Origin: Rhizomucor pusillus
Taxonomy: Eukaryota > Mucoromycota > Mucoromycetes > Mucorales > Lichtheimiaceae
Assembly (NCBI GenBank): GCA_900175165.2
Contig: FWWN02000627.1
Coordinates: forward strand, 191,036-255,035
Reading direction: 5' to 3'
DNA: 64,000 nt
In this document: one piece after another, positions 23,344 through 33,763 of the stretch
How positions within the stretch are numbered: position 1 is the stretch's first letter
How the letters are laid out: the number at the start of each line of letters is the position of its first letter
Made by a program: the position numbers and the translations under genes
Notes under the pieces: model-generated
Told to the model about the DNA's origin: nothing
Databases searched by the model: none
The model's input: only the letters and a program-made list of their open reading frames with translations

Positions 23344-23912
23344 GTGGAAATAGCAAATATAAAAAATAACGAGAGTAGGGACAGCAAGAAAGAGAGAGAG
23401 AGAAGAGGAAGGCACCAAAAAGGGGAAAGAAAAGGGAAAGGGTGTGATCAAGAAGGGAGGCGGGAAAATAGCAGAGTGTGCATGATCGCCGGAACATTTT
23501 TGCCGATGGTGGCTCGAAATCATATCTCTTTGCTACTACTTGGTCCACTGATATTTTCACACATGCGCTTTTCTGCATATATCCATCTATATACAACTCG
23601 TTGTAGAACTTACCGGTGCTGTTTGCAGGTAGCATACGTGAATGGATAATGGACTTAGGAATGTTAATATGTAGCGTCAATTCTAATAACTTCATCGCTT
23701 GAAGTTTACATTTTTACGTGTGCGTTTCCAAAATGCAAGTCCAATGCTGAAGTTAATCTCGACCGAGTATTGATCAACGTACTGTTTGTGGCCGTGCGGC
23801 GGGAGGATGGATATTGACAGCAAGACAGCATGACGGAGGGACGGAGACCGGACCTATCTTTTAACCGCAGCGAAAAGAGCTCACTCACGAAGCAGAACTT
23901 TCCTACTCCCAA
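23344..23912. promoter_or_regulatory. Divergent region, SWIB gene / OMA1
   Basis: About 570 bases between divergent starts. A purine-rich tract of GA repeats at about 23388-23460 lies close to the SWIB gene start. No TATA box and no supported gene were seen. Confidence 0.45.
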
Positions 23913-25200
23913 ATGCTGCTGCGATTTCGACCTTGTGCAACTGTTCGTCTGTCGAACTTGACGTGGACAAGGCGATCAGTGCCGAGCTTTTCTGCAGCAA
24001 CAACATGTCGTCGCCAGTTCGCTTCATATCCGCCGGGATTCCCGAAAGAACGATTCGTGTCCAACGATGGCTACCAGCGATTCCAAGGACACAAGGAACC
24101 ATTCTACATGTCAAAGAGACTGTGGGTGTTTCTTGCTACGGGGACTGTCATGTTTGGTGGATATTACGTTGCACACTTGGAAACTGTGCCGATAAGTGGA
24201 AGACGACGCTTTATGGATGTGACAAAGGGCCAGGAAGAAGGTATACATTGATTAAGTGATTACGTGGTATATCAGTATCTTAACTCAACGAGGATAACGT
24301 ACAAAAGCAATGGCAAAACAAGCATACCATCAGATCATGTCACAATTTCGGCGCCGCATACTGCCACCTATGCATCCCGATACCATGTTCGTGAAGCGTG
24401 TGGCAAAACGGATAGTTAAAGTATCAGGAATGGATGATTTACAATGGGAGTTTTACGTCATTGAACATCCGGAGCCAAAGTAAGTTTATCTTTGATGGCG
24501 GTGGAACCATGTTGGATTGACAAGGTTGCAGTGCATTCGTGCTTCCTGGCGGAAAAGTGTTTGTATTCACAGGCATCCTGCCATTTGTGCTGAATGAGGG
24601 TTGGTACTTGTTGTGCATAGATAGGATTTCAATAGAAACTAACCGCTGTTTTCTTGTAGACGGAATGGCAGCTGTACTCGGGCACGAAATCGCACATCAA
24701 GTAGCGCGGCACAGCGCCGAGAAACTTTCATTTACAAAGATACTATTTGCGATACAATTTACTCTTTCGCTATTCGGTGTAGACCCGCATTTTGTCTTTA
24801 GCCCGCTCGCACGCGATCTCATTGCAGAGAAACCGTTTTCGCGAAAATGCGAGGCAGAAGCAGATGCTATTGGCCTACAGCTTATGGCTCAAGCATGCTT
24901 TGACCCGCGGGAGGCTGTGGCTGTGTGGGAACGCATGGAAAGGAGCGGTAAAGACCGGATACCGCAGTTTTTAAGCACACACCCTAGTCCAAAGAACCGA
25001 GCCCAGATGTTGGAAAAGGAGGTAAGGAAAAATTAACGTGTCACATGCGACTGTAATTATAAGTATACATATATATTAATGATCCACACGTCACACACAT
25101 TCAGATGCCATTGGCACTTTCTAAACTTGCAGCTTCCGATTGTACTACGGAGTTGAGTAATTTGGCAGATATGTTCAACCAGGCTTGGGTGCGATGGTGA
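23913..25200 (+). CDS. OMA1: OMA1 mitochondrial metalloendopeptidase (M48)
   Basis: Five exons (23913-24240, 24308-24479, 24532-24599, 24660-25021, 25105-25200) give 341 residues. An Arg/Ser-rich N-terminus (MLLRFRPCATVRLSNLTWTR) looks like a mitochondrial presequence. A hydrophobic segment (LWVFLATGTVMFGGYYVAHL) anchors it in the inner membrane. The zinc motif HEIAH is at about residues 198-202, with downstream metal ligand region CEAEADAIGLQLMAQA and substrate-binding HPSPKNRAQML. OMA1 is a stress-activated inner-membrane protease that processes dynamin-like OPA1/Mgm1-type and other substrates. Intron 3 has a weak GTTGGT donor. The gene ends 35 bp from a convergent small gene. Confidence 0.93.
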
Positions 25201-25235
25201 ACAAGGACAGAAAATGTAATAAACTTTGGTAGCTA

Positions 25236-25608
25236 CTAGAGTCGAATCTCAAAATCACCGATGGTGTCTGCCAGTTCGTTCATATGGTCGGTATCTTGCA
25301 AGAATGTGGATGTGATTTGTTGCACAAGCTCCGTGTCATACTTGCCGTCCGGCCGTTTCGCTGAATCGAGCAACTCTTGGCATTCCCGCTGCTTTTCTTC
25401 GGATACACCGTCATGCTTTGCAAGTGCTTCGAGTAACATTATCATATCTGCCTCCTTGACCTCTTTATCGCCTATGCTGGCTGATAAGCATCTATGCCGA
25501 GAAACGGGGCAAACTGAAGAAGTTGCTGCAGGTGCGAACGACCGTTTTACCTGGCAGCAGTGATAGAATATCGTTGACTTCGACTTGGTTGTTATCGTTG
25601 ATAGTCAT
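25236..25608 (-). CDS. Small acidic protein of unknown function
   Basis: Two exons (25608-25551, 25471-25236) joined by a 79-nt GT-AG intron encode 97 residues. The protein is acidic and predicted largely helical, with ILSLLPGDKEVKEADMIMLL, then LAKHDGVSEEKQRECQELLD and the C-terminal MNELADTIGDFEIRL. I do not recognise the family. Support comes from the good splice sites, codon usage like its neighbours, and preservation of an amphipathic pattern across the intron. No signal peptide or membrane segment is seen. It is convergent with OMA1. Confidence 0.55.
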
Positions 25609-26129
25609 CTGTTTTGTATGCGTGTATGCCAGGAAAAAGGGCGGGGCGGGGGAATGGTAAAAAGGTGTGAATGGGAAAAGAAGAAAGCAATCTATAGCGT
25701 GTGTCTGTATGCCAGCAAGGTTTAAAACTTGCGATCCAATGCAACTTTGTCCTACCTTAAATCTGTACCATGTGAAGAGACATCATCGCCAATGCCAGCG
25801 ACTCAGCACCTAATAAGATAGATTTTGCAGCTCGCCCTACTCCACATGGAAAGTCTACTCTGCGGCAGTGGACCGAGATTAGATCATGTCCCTTGCGGTG
25901 TAACACACCTGTCACAGACTACTGTTGAGTGCACGCACAAGAAGAGCTCACACTCGCAGAGAGACCGGCACGGTCCGAGAAAGATATGCTTATTTTGGAT
26001 AGTAGCAGTCTCTCCGTTTAATAAATAAGTCACAGTTTTAGAAAGCAACTACGTATAAGGAAGAGAAACATCAAAAGTAAAAAGGAGACAACAGATTGTA
26101 CAGGATTAAGAGACAGAGAGAGAGAGATA
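25609..26129. other. Intergenic, no gene seen
   Basis: About 520 bases between the starts/ends of minus-strand genes. Short open frames have no motif. A GA-rich run at 26108-26128 is in the 3' flank of the Mds3-like gene. Confidence 0.45.
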
Positions 26130-28547
26130 TTAAGACATTGAAAACTTGTTGCCGAACGCTTCCAAAAAGTTCTTCTTCTTTTTCGTCTTCTCCTTCTTGG
26201 TACTGCTGCTTGGCTGCTCAGCCGGTGGAGATGTTATGCTCGCAGTGTCAGAATCCAAGATGCCAGCCAACGCCATTGGAGCGTGATGCGGTGTACTGGG
26301 AGGACTGTATGAGGTAGATCCAGACCGCATAGGACCCATACCATAGGGCGGTATCATGCCCGCTGACGAGGAGCGTCCGGCACCGTCCGTGATAGAGAAC
26401 GTAGATCGATTGGTCAGAGATGGAGTGCGTGTACGATAACCCGATAATATCGGTGAAGCAGCATTGCTGCTAGAGTTGCTGCCAGGATCATACGGTGTTG
26501 ATGGTATGCGCGAGTCCAAGGCATTATGCTGAGGGCTGGGAGGAAGATGGTGACGTTGTGAATGTGACATAGTATTGAAGCCAGATGACGACAAGGATAA
26601 CGTTGGCGATACTTGAGGTTGGTACCGAAGAGCATCCGATGGTGTAGACTGTGTTCTTTGGCGCGATACGGTTCCAGACATCTGTTGTTGTATCATCTTT
26701 TTTGCAGCAATCATCATCTTCAATGCGCGTATTTGCAGACTCGTCTGATGGGCCAGTGCAGCCGCTTCGAATATTAACGGTGCTGTAGACATATTAAGCA
26801 TCTGATGAAGCGCATGCGTAGCAAGTTCGCGTAATCGAGGCAAATTATACATGTCCGCTAGTAATAAGAGTTGTGACAAAATATGTGGCTGGTACTGTTG
26901 AGCTGTAAGCAAGCTGTCTGTGTAGATAAACTGTAGCAACGCGACGATAACCGAGTGTGGATAGGGGAAAACCATGCTGTGGCATTTGATTGTTGTCTTG
27001 GTCGCTTGCGTGTCGTCGTTAGGAGCGTCATCTTCTCCTGTAGGGGTCTCTTCCTTGTCGTCTGGCTCCTCGTTAGGTGCAATTGCTGAAGGAGGTTCAC
27101 TAGGTCGATCTTCCTTTTCTGGATGCACTCGTACATGTTCTCGATTTTCTTTCATCATCTCTGCAAAGTAAGGCCATCGCTGGCAAAGCACAGCCGAATT
27201 GACATTAATCGCATGATTCTCGCGTGAAATAATGCGGAAATCAGATACAGATGGTTCGTTAAGCAACGACAAACCCATCTCCTGCGCCAGCGAGGAGCAA
27301 GTGGTTCTAGGTAGCTTGTATACACCAAATGCCTCCAGATCAACCGAGGCAATGTGGTCAAAATTGACTTGACGATGGTTGTAATCTTCCAAAAGGTTGC
27401 GAGTTCGGTTTCCAAAAACCAACAATCGGTTGGTGTCTTCGTGCAAAACGCCCTTATTCCAGGATCCACTGGTGAAGACAGAGCCAGTTTCAATGCGTGC
27501 CCAGGTGAGAGTACCGAGATTGAGTGACCAAATAACATATGCCTGGCTTTGCGGCGACAGGTAAGTTCCGGCTAATATAAGATGGTGTCCGAGCGTGTGA
27601 CCCGTTGGAAACCGCAATCCAGGTGGCATGACTGAACCCGACATGTAGTTCGAGCAATCCTCAATACTCGACGTCACTGAAGCTGGTGAAAAAATAAGCT
27701 GCAATTCTCGTTTGACATCTGCAAAATTGTAGTTTGTGTAGAGGTATATTGGGCTAGGATCTTGCGGTCCTTGCGACGACTGGCCGTATTGACGTACGAG
27801 GGAAGCACGGTGGTTGGTGACAACGCCTCCTGCACCAGCACCTTGAGCTGATGACTCCTTGCCATGCTCACCCTCCGTGTCCGTTATATTAAATGGCTCC
27901 TCGCCCATGCTATCCTTTAACATCATAGGTAATCTGGTTCCTGGTGGAGTGGTGACAGCCACAGATCTGTATGCACCAACGTGTTTGTCGAAATTCTTGA
28001 CTTGCACCCATTCCCAGGTCTTCAAATCCAAAATATTAATCTCGCCAAGATAGTTGTTGTTCATGTCTTGTCCGCCAATAACAATAAGTTTGTCTTCCGC
28101 TATTGATGCAAGGTGTGCATAACGTGGTCTCGGCGCAAAAAGTGAGGGATTAATCTCTGGGCGTTGCCAACACATGGTTGTAATATCAAAAACAGCGACG
28201 TCGTCCAAGACACATAATCCGTCTGCTGATACTCTCGAGTATCCCATGCCGCCAAAGTATACGATCGAGTTATTGTAAACGTTTGCTGAATGGAAATATC
28301 GTGGTTTTGGCGGTTTGTCCGAGTTGGGTGGTGGTATATGTCTCGTCCATTCCAGAGTCTTCAAGTCCAAAACACGAAGATGATTTGTCATCTTTCGTGA
28401 TGAGACTAGGCGTCCAGCAAAGACAAATACTCGGTCGCCCACTACGGTGACCGACGCACCGACCAGGGGAGGGGGGACTTCACCCGAGGTTGAACGTACT
28501 TGAGTAATGATGCCCGAAATCGATTGCATTTGCATGTTCGTTGGCAT
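26130..28547 (-). CDS. Mds3/Pmd1/Ral2-type Kelch-BTB regulator
   Basis: A single 805-codon exon, unusual in this intron-rich window. The N-terminal 250 residues contain Kelch repeats (PPPLVGASVTVVGDRVFVFA; YFHSANVYNNSIVYFGGMGY; YAHLASIAEDKLIVIGGQD), with a further split repeat around NLGTLTWARIE. A BTB-like segment (CHSMVFPYPHSVIVALLQFI) and helical C-terminal part of the BTB (LLLLADMYNLPRLRELATHA) lie at about residues 520-610, preceded by an acidic insertion. The tail is Ser/Pro-rich and disordered. The architecture matches S. cerevisiae Mds3/Pmd1 and S. pombe Ral2, negative regulators of sporulation or Ras/pH signalling. The start was taken at the first Met of the open frame. Confidence 0.82.
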   Translation of the reverse strand: MPTNMQMQSISGIITQVRSTSGEVPPPLVGASVTVVGDRVFVFAGRLVSSRKMTNHLRVLDLKTLEWTRHIPPPNSDKPPKPRYFHSANVYNNSIVYFGGMGYSRVSADGLCVLDDVAVFDITTMCWQRPEINPSLFAPRPRYAHLASIAEDKLIVIGGQDMNNNYLGEINILDLKTWEWVQVKNFDKHVGAYRSVAVTTPPGTRLPMMLKDSMGEEPFNITDTEGEHGKESSAQGAGAGGVVTNHRASLVRQYGQSSQGPQDPSPIYLYTNYNFADVKRELQLIFSPASVTSSIEDCSNYMSGSVMPPGLRFPTGHTLGHHLILAGTYLSPQSQAYVIWSLNLGTLTWARIETGSVFTSGSWNKGVLHEDTNRLLVFGNRTRNLLEDYNHRQVNFDHIASVDLEAFGVYKLPRTTCSSLAQEMGLSLLNEPSVSDFRIISRENHAINVNSAVLCQRWPYFAEMMKENREHVRVHPEKEDRPSEPPSAIAPNEEPDDKEETPTGEDDAPNDDTQATKTTIKCHSMVFPYPHSVIVALLQFIYTDSLLTAQQYQPHILSQLLLLADMYNLPRLRELATHALHQMLNMSTAPLIFEAAALAHQTSLQIRALKMMIAAKKMIQQQMSGTVSRQRTQSTPSDALRYQPQVSPTLSLSSSGFNTMSHSQRHHLPPSPQHNALDSRIPSTPYDPGSNSSSNAASPILSGYRTRTPSLTNRSTFSITDGAGRSSSAGMIPPYGMGPMRSGSTSYSPPSTPHHAPMALAGILDSDTASITSPPAEQPSSSTKKEKTKKKKNFLEAFGNKFSMS

Positions 28548-30502
28548 CCTTTTTTACAACAGACGTCCAAGCTGGCGAAACTGGAATAGCGCAACTGTGC
28601 CCAAAGAACAAAGACAACCTAGAAAAGGAAGAAAGAGAAGAGTTTGCGCTTGTGTTCCGCCAAAAGGAGCAAAGGGAAAAAGGAAATGAAATTCTGCGTT
28701 CTCTTTTTCGCTCAAAAGTAGCAAAAACCGCTCCCCGCTGAGTTTCATGAAAGATCTGCAACAGACTTCCTTTTTTCTCACTACACACGCTTGTCAAGTA
28801 GACCCTCGTGTTTTCACCTTTTCTAGCGCTAGATGATCGACGAAAAACCTCTGCATGCTAAACTAGAGCGTGCAAATATCTATTACTCGGAACATGCCTC
28901 GAAACTGGTGCACAATGCTTATATTGGCGGATCGTGCCAGACACTGGGGTAAATGAAGCGGAATGCAAAAAAGAGGACTGCATGCACATTCAGGGCAAGG
29001 GCTCATTGCCCATGAGATCAGACTTCGCTTGAAATTTTAGGCTTGCCCACCCAATAATTTATAATTATCCCTCCCCAAAAAAGAAAAGAGCCAAAACGTC
29101 TCTGTGTGCAGAGCAGTAAATATGTTGCATCCCATCGAGTTCATTAGTGCACTCAGAATTATTACTGTCCTGACGAAATCGAAATAAAGAGAAGAACGGA
29201 TGCCGTATGCGTAATAACGTGCAGCAGGATGGATATCTGCAATCCATTTGAGATTCAGTGTAGACAATGAGGTCAATATCGTTATGTGCTACCAGAGAGT
29301 TACATCGAAAAAGTTAATGGAAAGAAAACAAGAAGAATACGCACTCCGTCATAATACAAGTATCAGGCTCAAAGCCCTATTCACTTGACTTGCAGGTCCA
29401 TCTTTGCTTTTTGGAGCGTGGCCGTTCGGATCGCTTCAGCGCAGGAGCCCATGACAGTTCCTGTCTACTTTCTCATGTATATCTCTAGTTTATTCTATGA
29501 AAGTCCATTGAATATGCTCACCATAGTCTTTATCTCTCTAGCTGTTCTTTGACATTGCGAAACCGGGATGACTCAACCTAGCTTCGCTTTCGGTAGATAG
29601 TCTTTGAAGACTTGATGGCTGGATAAATCAGCACAACCTTTGTGGAACCGTAGCTTATATCGTGTAATAGACGACGCCAGGTTGTCTGGTGAGTGGAGAC
29701 GGACAACAAACTACTCGGAACGTCTTTTCAATGTCATTATCCAATGAAGCCGTGCCTTATAAGGTACCATAGGAGGCTGATGTAGGAAATCGACGCGTTG
29801 CTCTCGTCTTCACCTACTTATAAATGTACAACAGCGCGTTCTTGAGGAGAGATATCCATCCAATCTTCGAATACAAACGTTTCTCTTGTAGAACAGAATA
29901 TTTGAGCCATTTTGATCATTTGAACCCCTTTCTCGCAGAGTCTTCATTAGTACTCTTGATATTCTCTATAACGGCATTGTGGGAATCTGCCTGTTTAGTC
30001 AAAATATGCCCCAAAATGGCAATTAGCAGTTACCCGAGCGCTTTGACTTCACCTGATTCTCATCTGGGATTTGCTTCGGACAGACAGGTAGCAGAGACAA
30101 TAACTGCCAATGTAGTTAATGAGGATATGGTTTACGGTGCAAAGCATGCTTTCACATCGAAAATGTTTATACGAGACCCATTCATGCTATACGACAGCAG
30201 TAAAAGCAAGACAACTTCTTTGTACCCCACCCTTTCTCTGTTCAAGGGCTGCATGAAACAGGATTTGATTGTTCCCATTCCAAGCACTTTAAATAATGAC
30301 GGAATCCCTTTCCGTCATACCTTTTTCCGCCTTTTTCCTTCATCTTATCTAATCATGCGAAGGAATTTCGCAGGATATAGGTGAAGCTATCTGACGATGC
30401 GCCTCAGGAACATGAACTGCAATAAATACCAAGAAAGCGTCAATATGCAGAAAAGAAGGCGGAAGAAGAAGGAGAATCGAGCAAAAAAAAAATACTAGTA
30501 TC
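28548..30502. other. Gene-poor region
   Basis: About 2 kb with no recognisable gene. A 186-codon open frame from ATG at 29824 to 30384 has a hydrophobic patch (SLVLLIFSITALWESACLV) but no known motif and no spliced continuation I can support. The region ends in an A-tract at 30483-30491 just before the helicase fragment, and may be part of the same inserted segment. Confidence 0.4.
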
Positions 30503-31167
30503 GTGTTGCGAGAGTCAACGATAAAAAATGAAGAAGCGTCATCCGAGCGCATTCACGGAGGACGGGCCAAGGAACTTACCGGAAATGGTTCGGTCTATAC
30601 ACGTAACCTATATAAGGAACTGAGAAATATCGACGTATGGGCCAAGATCGTCATCGTATCCAATAATCATCTCGAGACCATCGGCCTGGATCCCGCAATG
30701 AAACGCCGATTGCTTGTCATCCCATTCGAAAGTACGTCTGTCACGGAGGATGAGATGGAACGTCGGTTGGATAGGAAGATGCCGACGACAAACTACTTCA
30801 TTCGACAGGATCACATCGACAAATTGTGTTATGAGCTCGCACCGGCTTTCATGAGATACTCGTCGATCAACACAAGATGTATAGCGAGCATGGTATCCGG
30901 GTGAATCAAGTGATCGCGGATTACACGACGAACTTTATCCTGACTACCAATCGACCTCCTCGATTTATACGGACCTACATGCATCATATGCCAGGATCGT
31001 CCGTATCATGCGATATCTTGCACGAACAGTTTAAGGCATGGCATCGACAATGGTATCCGGCGAAAGTCCTTCCTCATATGGACATTTCCTTCGAAGAACT
31101 CACTCGAGAATGTTACGTGATCCAGGACAAATCACTCATCGAAATGTGTATTGTTCATACGAAATGA
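30503..31167 (+). pseudogene. Broken D5-type superfamily 3 helicase fragment (virus- or plasmid-like)
   Basis: The first open part (30503-30904) reads GGRAKELTGNGSVYTRNLYK, then AKIVIVSNNHLE (motif C with the conserved Asn) and MKRRLLVIPFES (arginine-finger region). These are typical of the C-terminal half of D5-like primase-helicases, found in nucleocytoplasmic large DNA viruses and some plasmids. The rest of the homology (31 residues before to the stop at 31167) is in a different frame, which opens after a stop at 30832. One frame change between about 30835 and 30903 therefore breaks the gene. The ATP-binding Walker A/B half and the primase domain are absent upstream. No introns are needed, and codon choice (many CGA, TCG, ATC) looks unlike the neighbours. 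A relic of a viral insertion is the best reading; the donor is unknown. Confidence 0.6.
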
Positions 31168-31206
31168 TATAGAATGGGTCGAGTGATTTTAAAAACGCAT
31201 CGACGA

Positions 31207-31238
31207 TCGACTGACTTCTCGGTCGCTCGGTCAGTCGA
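31207..31238. repeat. 9-bp inverted repeat after the helicase fragment
   Basis: TCGACTGAC at 31207-31215 pairs with GTCAGTCGA at 31230-31238 around a 14-nt loop. It lies 40 bases after the stop codon of the helicase fragment. Confidence 0.55.
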
Positions 31239-31316
31239 CGATCTCATACGGGTGGGTAAACTGAGTTTTATATCATTCTCATTCAAATAATCTGATAGAC
31301 ATATTGGAACGTCGAA

Positions 31317-32508
31317 TTAACCATGCCGTGTCCGTCTCCTATCCTGCTCTTTTCGTGCATTTTCCTTGAGCTGCTTCCAAAGTGCTTCTTTTTGCATATG
31401 GGCCTTGGTCAGCTTATCACGAGCACCTTGCAAGCGCGCAAGATATTCATTGCTAAAGTTGATATTTTCCTGGCAAGAAATCATTAAATGTTAGGAGTTC
31501 ATATGAAATCCTTATTATTACACGAGATATAGCTTACAAGTAACAGTTCTCGAACAGAGCGCAGTACATCCTCTGCTTCCTTGTCATACTCATCTTCTTC
31601 TACATCCATATCTTGAGCTTGAGAAGGCACCGCTGCCGGTTGACCGTTTGCATCCTTGCTTTCTTTCTCCGGCGCTTCATCTTTAACTGGCTCAGATGTG
31701 GCAGCTTCCGACTGATCTTTTGCTTCATCATCACCTGCCAAACGTTTAAGCTCCTCTTTTTTCTTTTCCTCCCTTAAACGTCTGCGTTGTTCTGGAGTTC
31801 GTTGGAACGTCAATCCAAGGTATTGTGGATCATCTTCGTGGAGGATAGCTGATAAGCGGGATAGGATTTTGATGTAATTCTTTTCATTTTCGATGAACTC
31901 CATAGCTGTGCGTGCCAGCTCGCCAACTTGCGGGCTTTTGATGATACGTTTCAATGCAGAGCGGCGCACGATGTCGGTTGGGACCTCAATGGGGCTCAGA
32001 ATGTCTGTTTAGCAGGTTCACGGTGAGAGGAATATAGGCAAAGGGAGTCCATTTGCAAAAAGCTGCTTGCCTTCAATGTTGATCTGCGTATATGGATCGT
32101 CTTCTTCCTCGTCTGATAATTCATCGTCAATGTTTCTTTTTCGTTTCTTTACAAGAGTGCGCTTCTTTCCGTTCCTGGTGTATTCTTCTTCGGCCGCCAA
32201 GTTCCTGCTGCTACGCAGCCGACCGCTTCCATACGTGGAATCTGAAGCTGCCCAGCTATTCAGTATAAACACACAAGGTTAAGGATATGAGTTTCATTAA
32301 GTGCGTCTCAGTGTTATGCTTTAGTAATTCAGTTTCAAGAAAAAAGGATATGTTTATAGCCACGATTGTGGGGAACGAGTCCAACTTGATCGGTCGATGA
32401 GTCGTCCTGCTCGTCGCGAAACCATTTGGATGCTGGAGGTTGAGCATTTTGGTCTGCCGTCGACGATGAATCGTTTGCAGCATTCGAGGCTTGCTGTGAG
32501 CTATACAT
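31317..32508 (-). CDS. Rxt2-like subunit of the Sin3/Rpd3 histone deacetylase complex
   Basis: Four exons (32508-32352, 32262-32071, 32004-31538, 31469-31317) give 322 residues. Conserved blocks are VPHNRGYKLNSWA, EEYTRNGKKRTLVKKRKRN, INIEDILSPIEVPTDIVRR and FIENEKNYIKILSRLSAIL, matching the Rxt2 N-terminal domain. An acidic, Ala-rich linker and a C-terminal coiled coil follow. Rxt2 is specific to the large Rpd3L complex that represses transcription. Two of three introns are not GT-AG: intron 1 (32351-32263) is AT-AC with U12 consensus and intron 2 (32070-32005) is GC-AG. Both junctions restore conserved residues and the total is an exact codon count. The start is the first in-frame ATG (an upstream GTG was not used). 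Confidence 0.87.
32005..32070 (-). other. GC-AG intron in the Rxt2-like gene
   Basis: The 66-nt intron begins GCAAGCAGCT and ends CTAAACAG. Removing it joins INIE to DILSPIEVP; reading through reaches a stop at TGA 19 codons later. Confidence 0.78.
32263..32351 (-). other. U12-type AT-AC intron in the Rxt2-like gene
   Basis: The 89-nt intron starts ATATCCTTTT, an exact match to the U12 5' splice-site consensus. It carries TCCTTAAC at 32285-32278, matching the U12 branch consensus, and ends TTTATAC with 15-16 bases from the branch adenosine to the AC. No GT or GC donor in any phase joins the two exons in frame. The junction C|TG gives NRGYKLNSWA, as expected for Rxt2. Confidence 0.88.
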
Positions 32509-32870
32509 TCCGCGTTGCACTGTCTTTGAGGGGTAAAAAGCGAAAAGAAACTTGAGCTTGGGCTGGCCTGAATGGTTATGACAACCGACACCAGATCAGC
32601 ACAACTCCGCTGCATTGAGCGTGCCTTTCTTTTTTGCGTCGTTTTGAGGGCGCTTGCGATCTGTCACTTGCAACATTCGTATTTATATTAAAATATGCTG
32701 GTACTAGATTGTGAGATAGAAGAAGGGAGTACTATTTGGCAGATACCGCTGGTGATCATCCATTGAAACGAAGACAACATTGAATTTTATTTTTACATAC
32801 TATGTCCAAAAGCGTGGAGGTATTGAGGCAAAACGGAGGTAGGTAATTTTATTGTTCGTATCTTAATTTT

Positions 32871-33763
32871 TTACACGTATTGCGAAAGCCAACGGAAACC
32901 GTCACCGTAACCCTGTCTCATTACAACGGAGCACATGAAGATTTCGATGGGTCTGATATCTTTCAATGGTACTTTGCCCTATTTTCCAAGTCGTGTCAAT
33001 CTCTCCGTATTATCCCCCATTTTGTTTAGCACAGCGTAGCAATTTGTATCCTCATTCTCACCTTTCCTGTAGTCTGGAACATGCCGAGCTGTTGTCGCAA
33101 AGTATCTTCGCTGACTGCACCTGGTGCATCAATCTTATTTCCGAGCACCAAGAAGGGGACGTTTGAGAGCTGTTCGATAGCGAGCAGAGCCTATCATGTG
33201 ATTGTTACATTCGTTGTTCTGGTCTCTTAAGGTCGTCCCAGAGACATATAACGAAAACTTACGTCCAACTCCGCCTTTGCTTCAGGGAAGCGAGCATGGT
33301 CTGCCGAGTCGACCAAAAAGACAATACCGTTTACTTCGGGAAAGTAATCACGCCACAATCGACGAGCCTGTTGGTGACCACCCAAATCGTACGTAGTGAA
33401 TTTGACATTGCCGATGGCGAGTTCCTCAGCAGCTTAGAACGACAAGTTTCAGTATATATGCACACACACACACACACACACGCAAAGATACGTATGCTTC
33501 TGATAACCCAAAAAATATGAACATTTCAAAAATGTCGTACTTACTAGGATGTAAGGTGGGTTGAAGTGTTGCCAAACGGTCGTTTTTTAACATGTGCAGA
33601 AGGGTGGTTTTGCCGGCATTGTCCAAACCCAAAAAGAGGATCTTTGCATTCTTGTTCAAAAGGCCTAGCCACAAATAGGTGTAAGACATCGTATAATATC
33701 TGTTTCGAAATGTGTCTTACCCAGCTGAGCAAGCACATCGTAAAACCAATTAATGATGAACAT
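32871..33763 (-). CDS. SAR1: SAR1 small GTPase (COPII coat)
   Basis: Five exons (33763-33721, 33664-33545, 33432-33263, 33190-33062, 32978-32871) give 189 residues, the standard Sar1 length. The N-terminal amphipathic STAR helix is [15 protein letters not shown]. The G motifs are GLDNAGKTT (P-loop), PTLHPTAEEL (switch I), DLGGHQQAR (switch II) and NKIDAPGA; the C-terminus is [13 protein letters not shown]. Sar1-GTP inserts into ER exit sites and recruits Sec23/24 to start COPII vesicles. The typical [15 protein letters not shown] segment confirms the last junction. Intron 2 contains a CA/GT microsatellite. Confidence 0.97.
33461..33482. repeat. CA microsatellite inside SAR1 intron 2
   Basis: Eleven CA units in the + strand (GT on the transcribed sense strand), entirely inside the 112-nt intron 33544-33433. 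Confidence 0.8.

Noticed and set aside
29824..30384. 186-codon open frame as a gene
   Set aside because: No motif, no splice continuation and unusual composition; kept only as a note on the gene-poor region.
31201..31240. Inverted repeat as a transposon end
   Set aside because: No matching partner was seen on the other side of the helicase fragment and no target-site duplication is visible; treated as a local hairpin.
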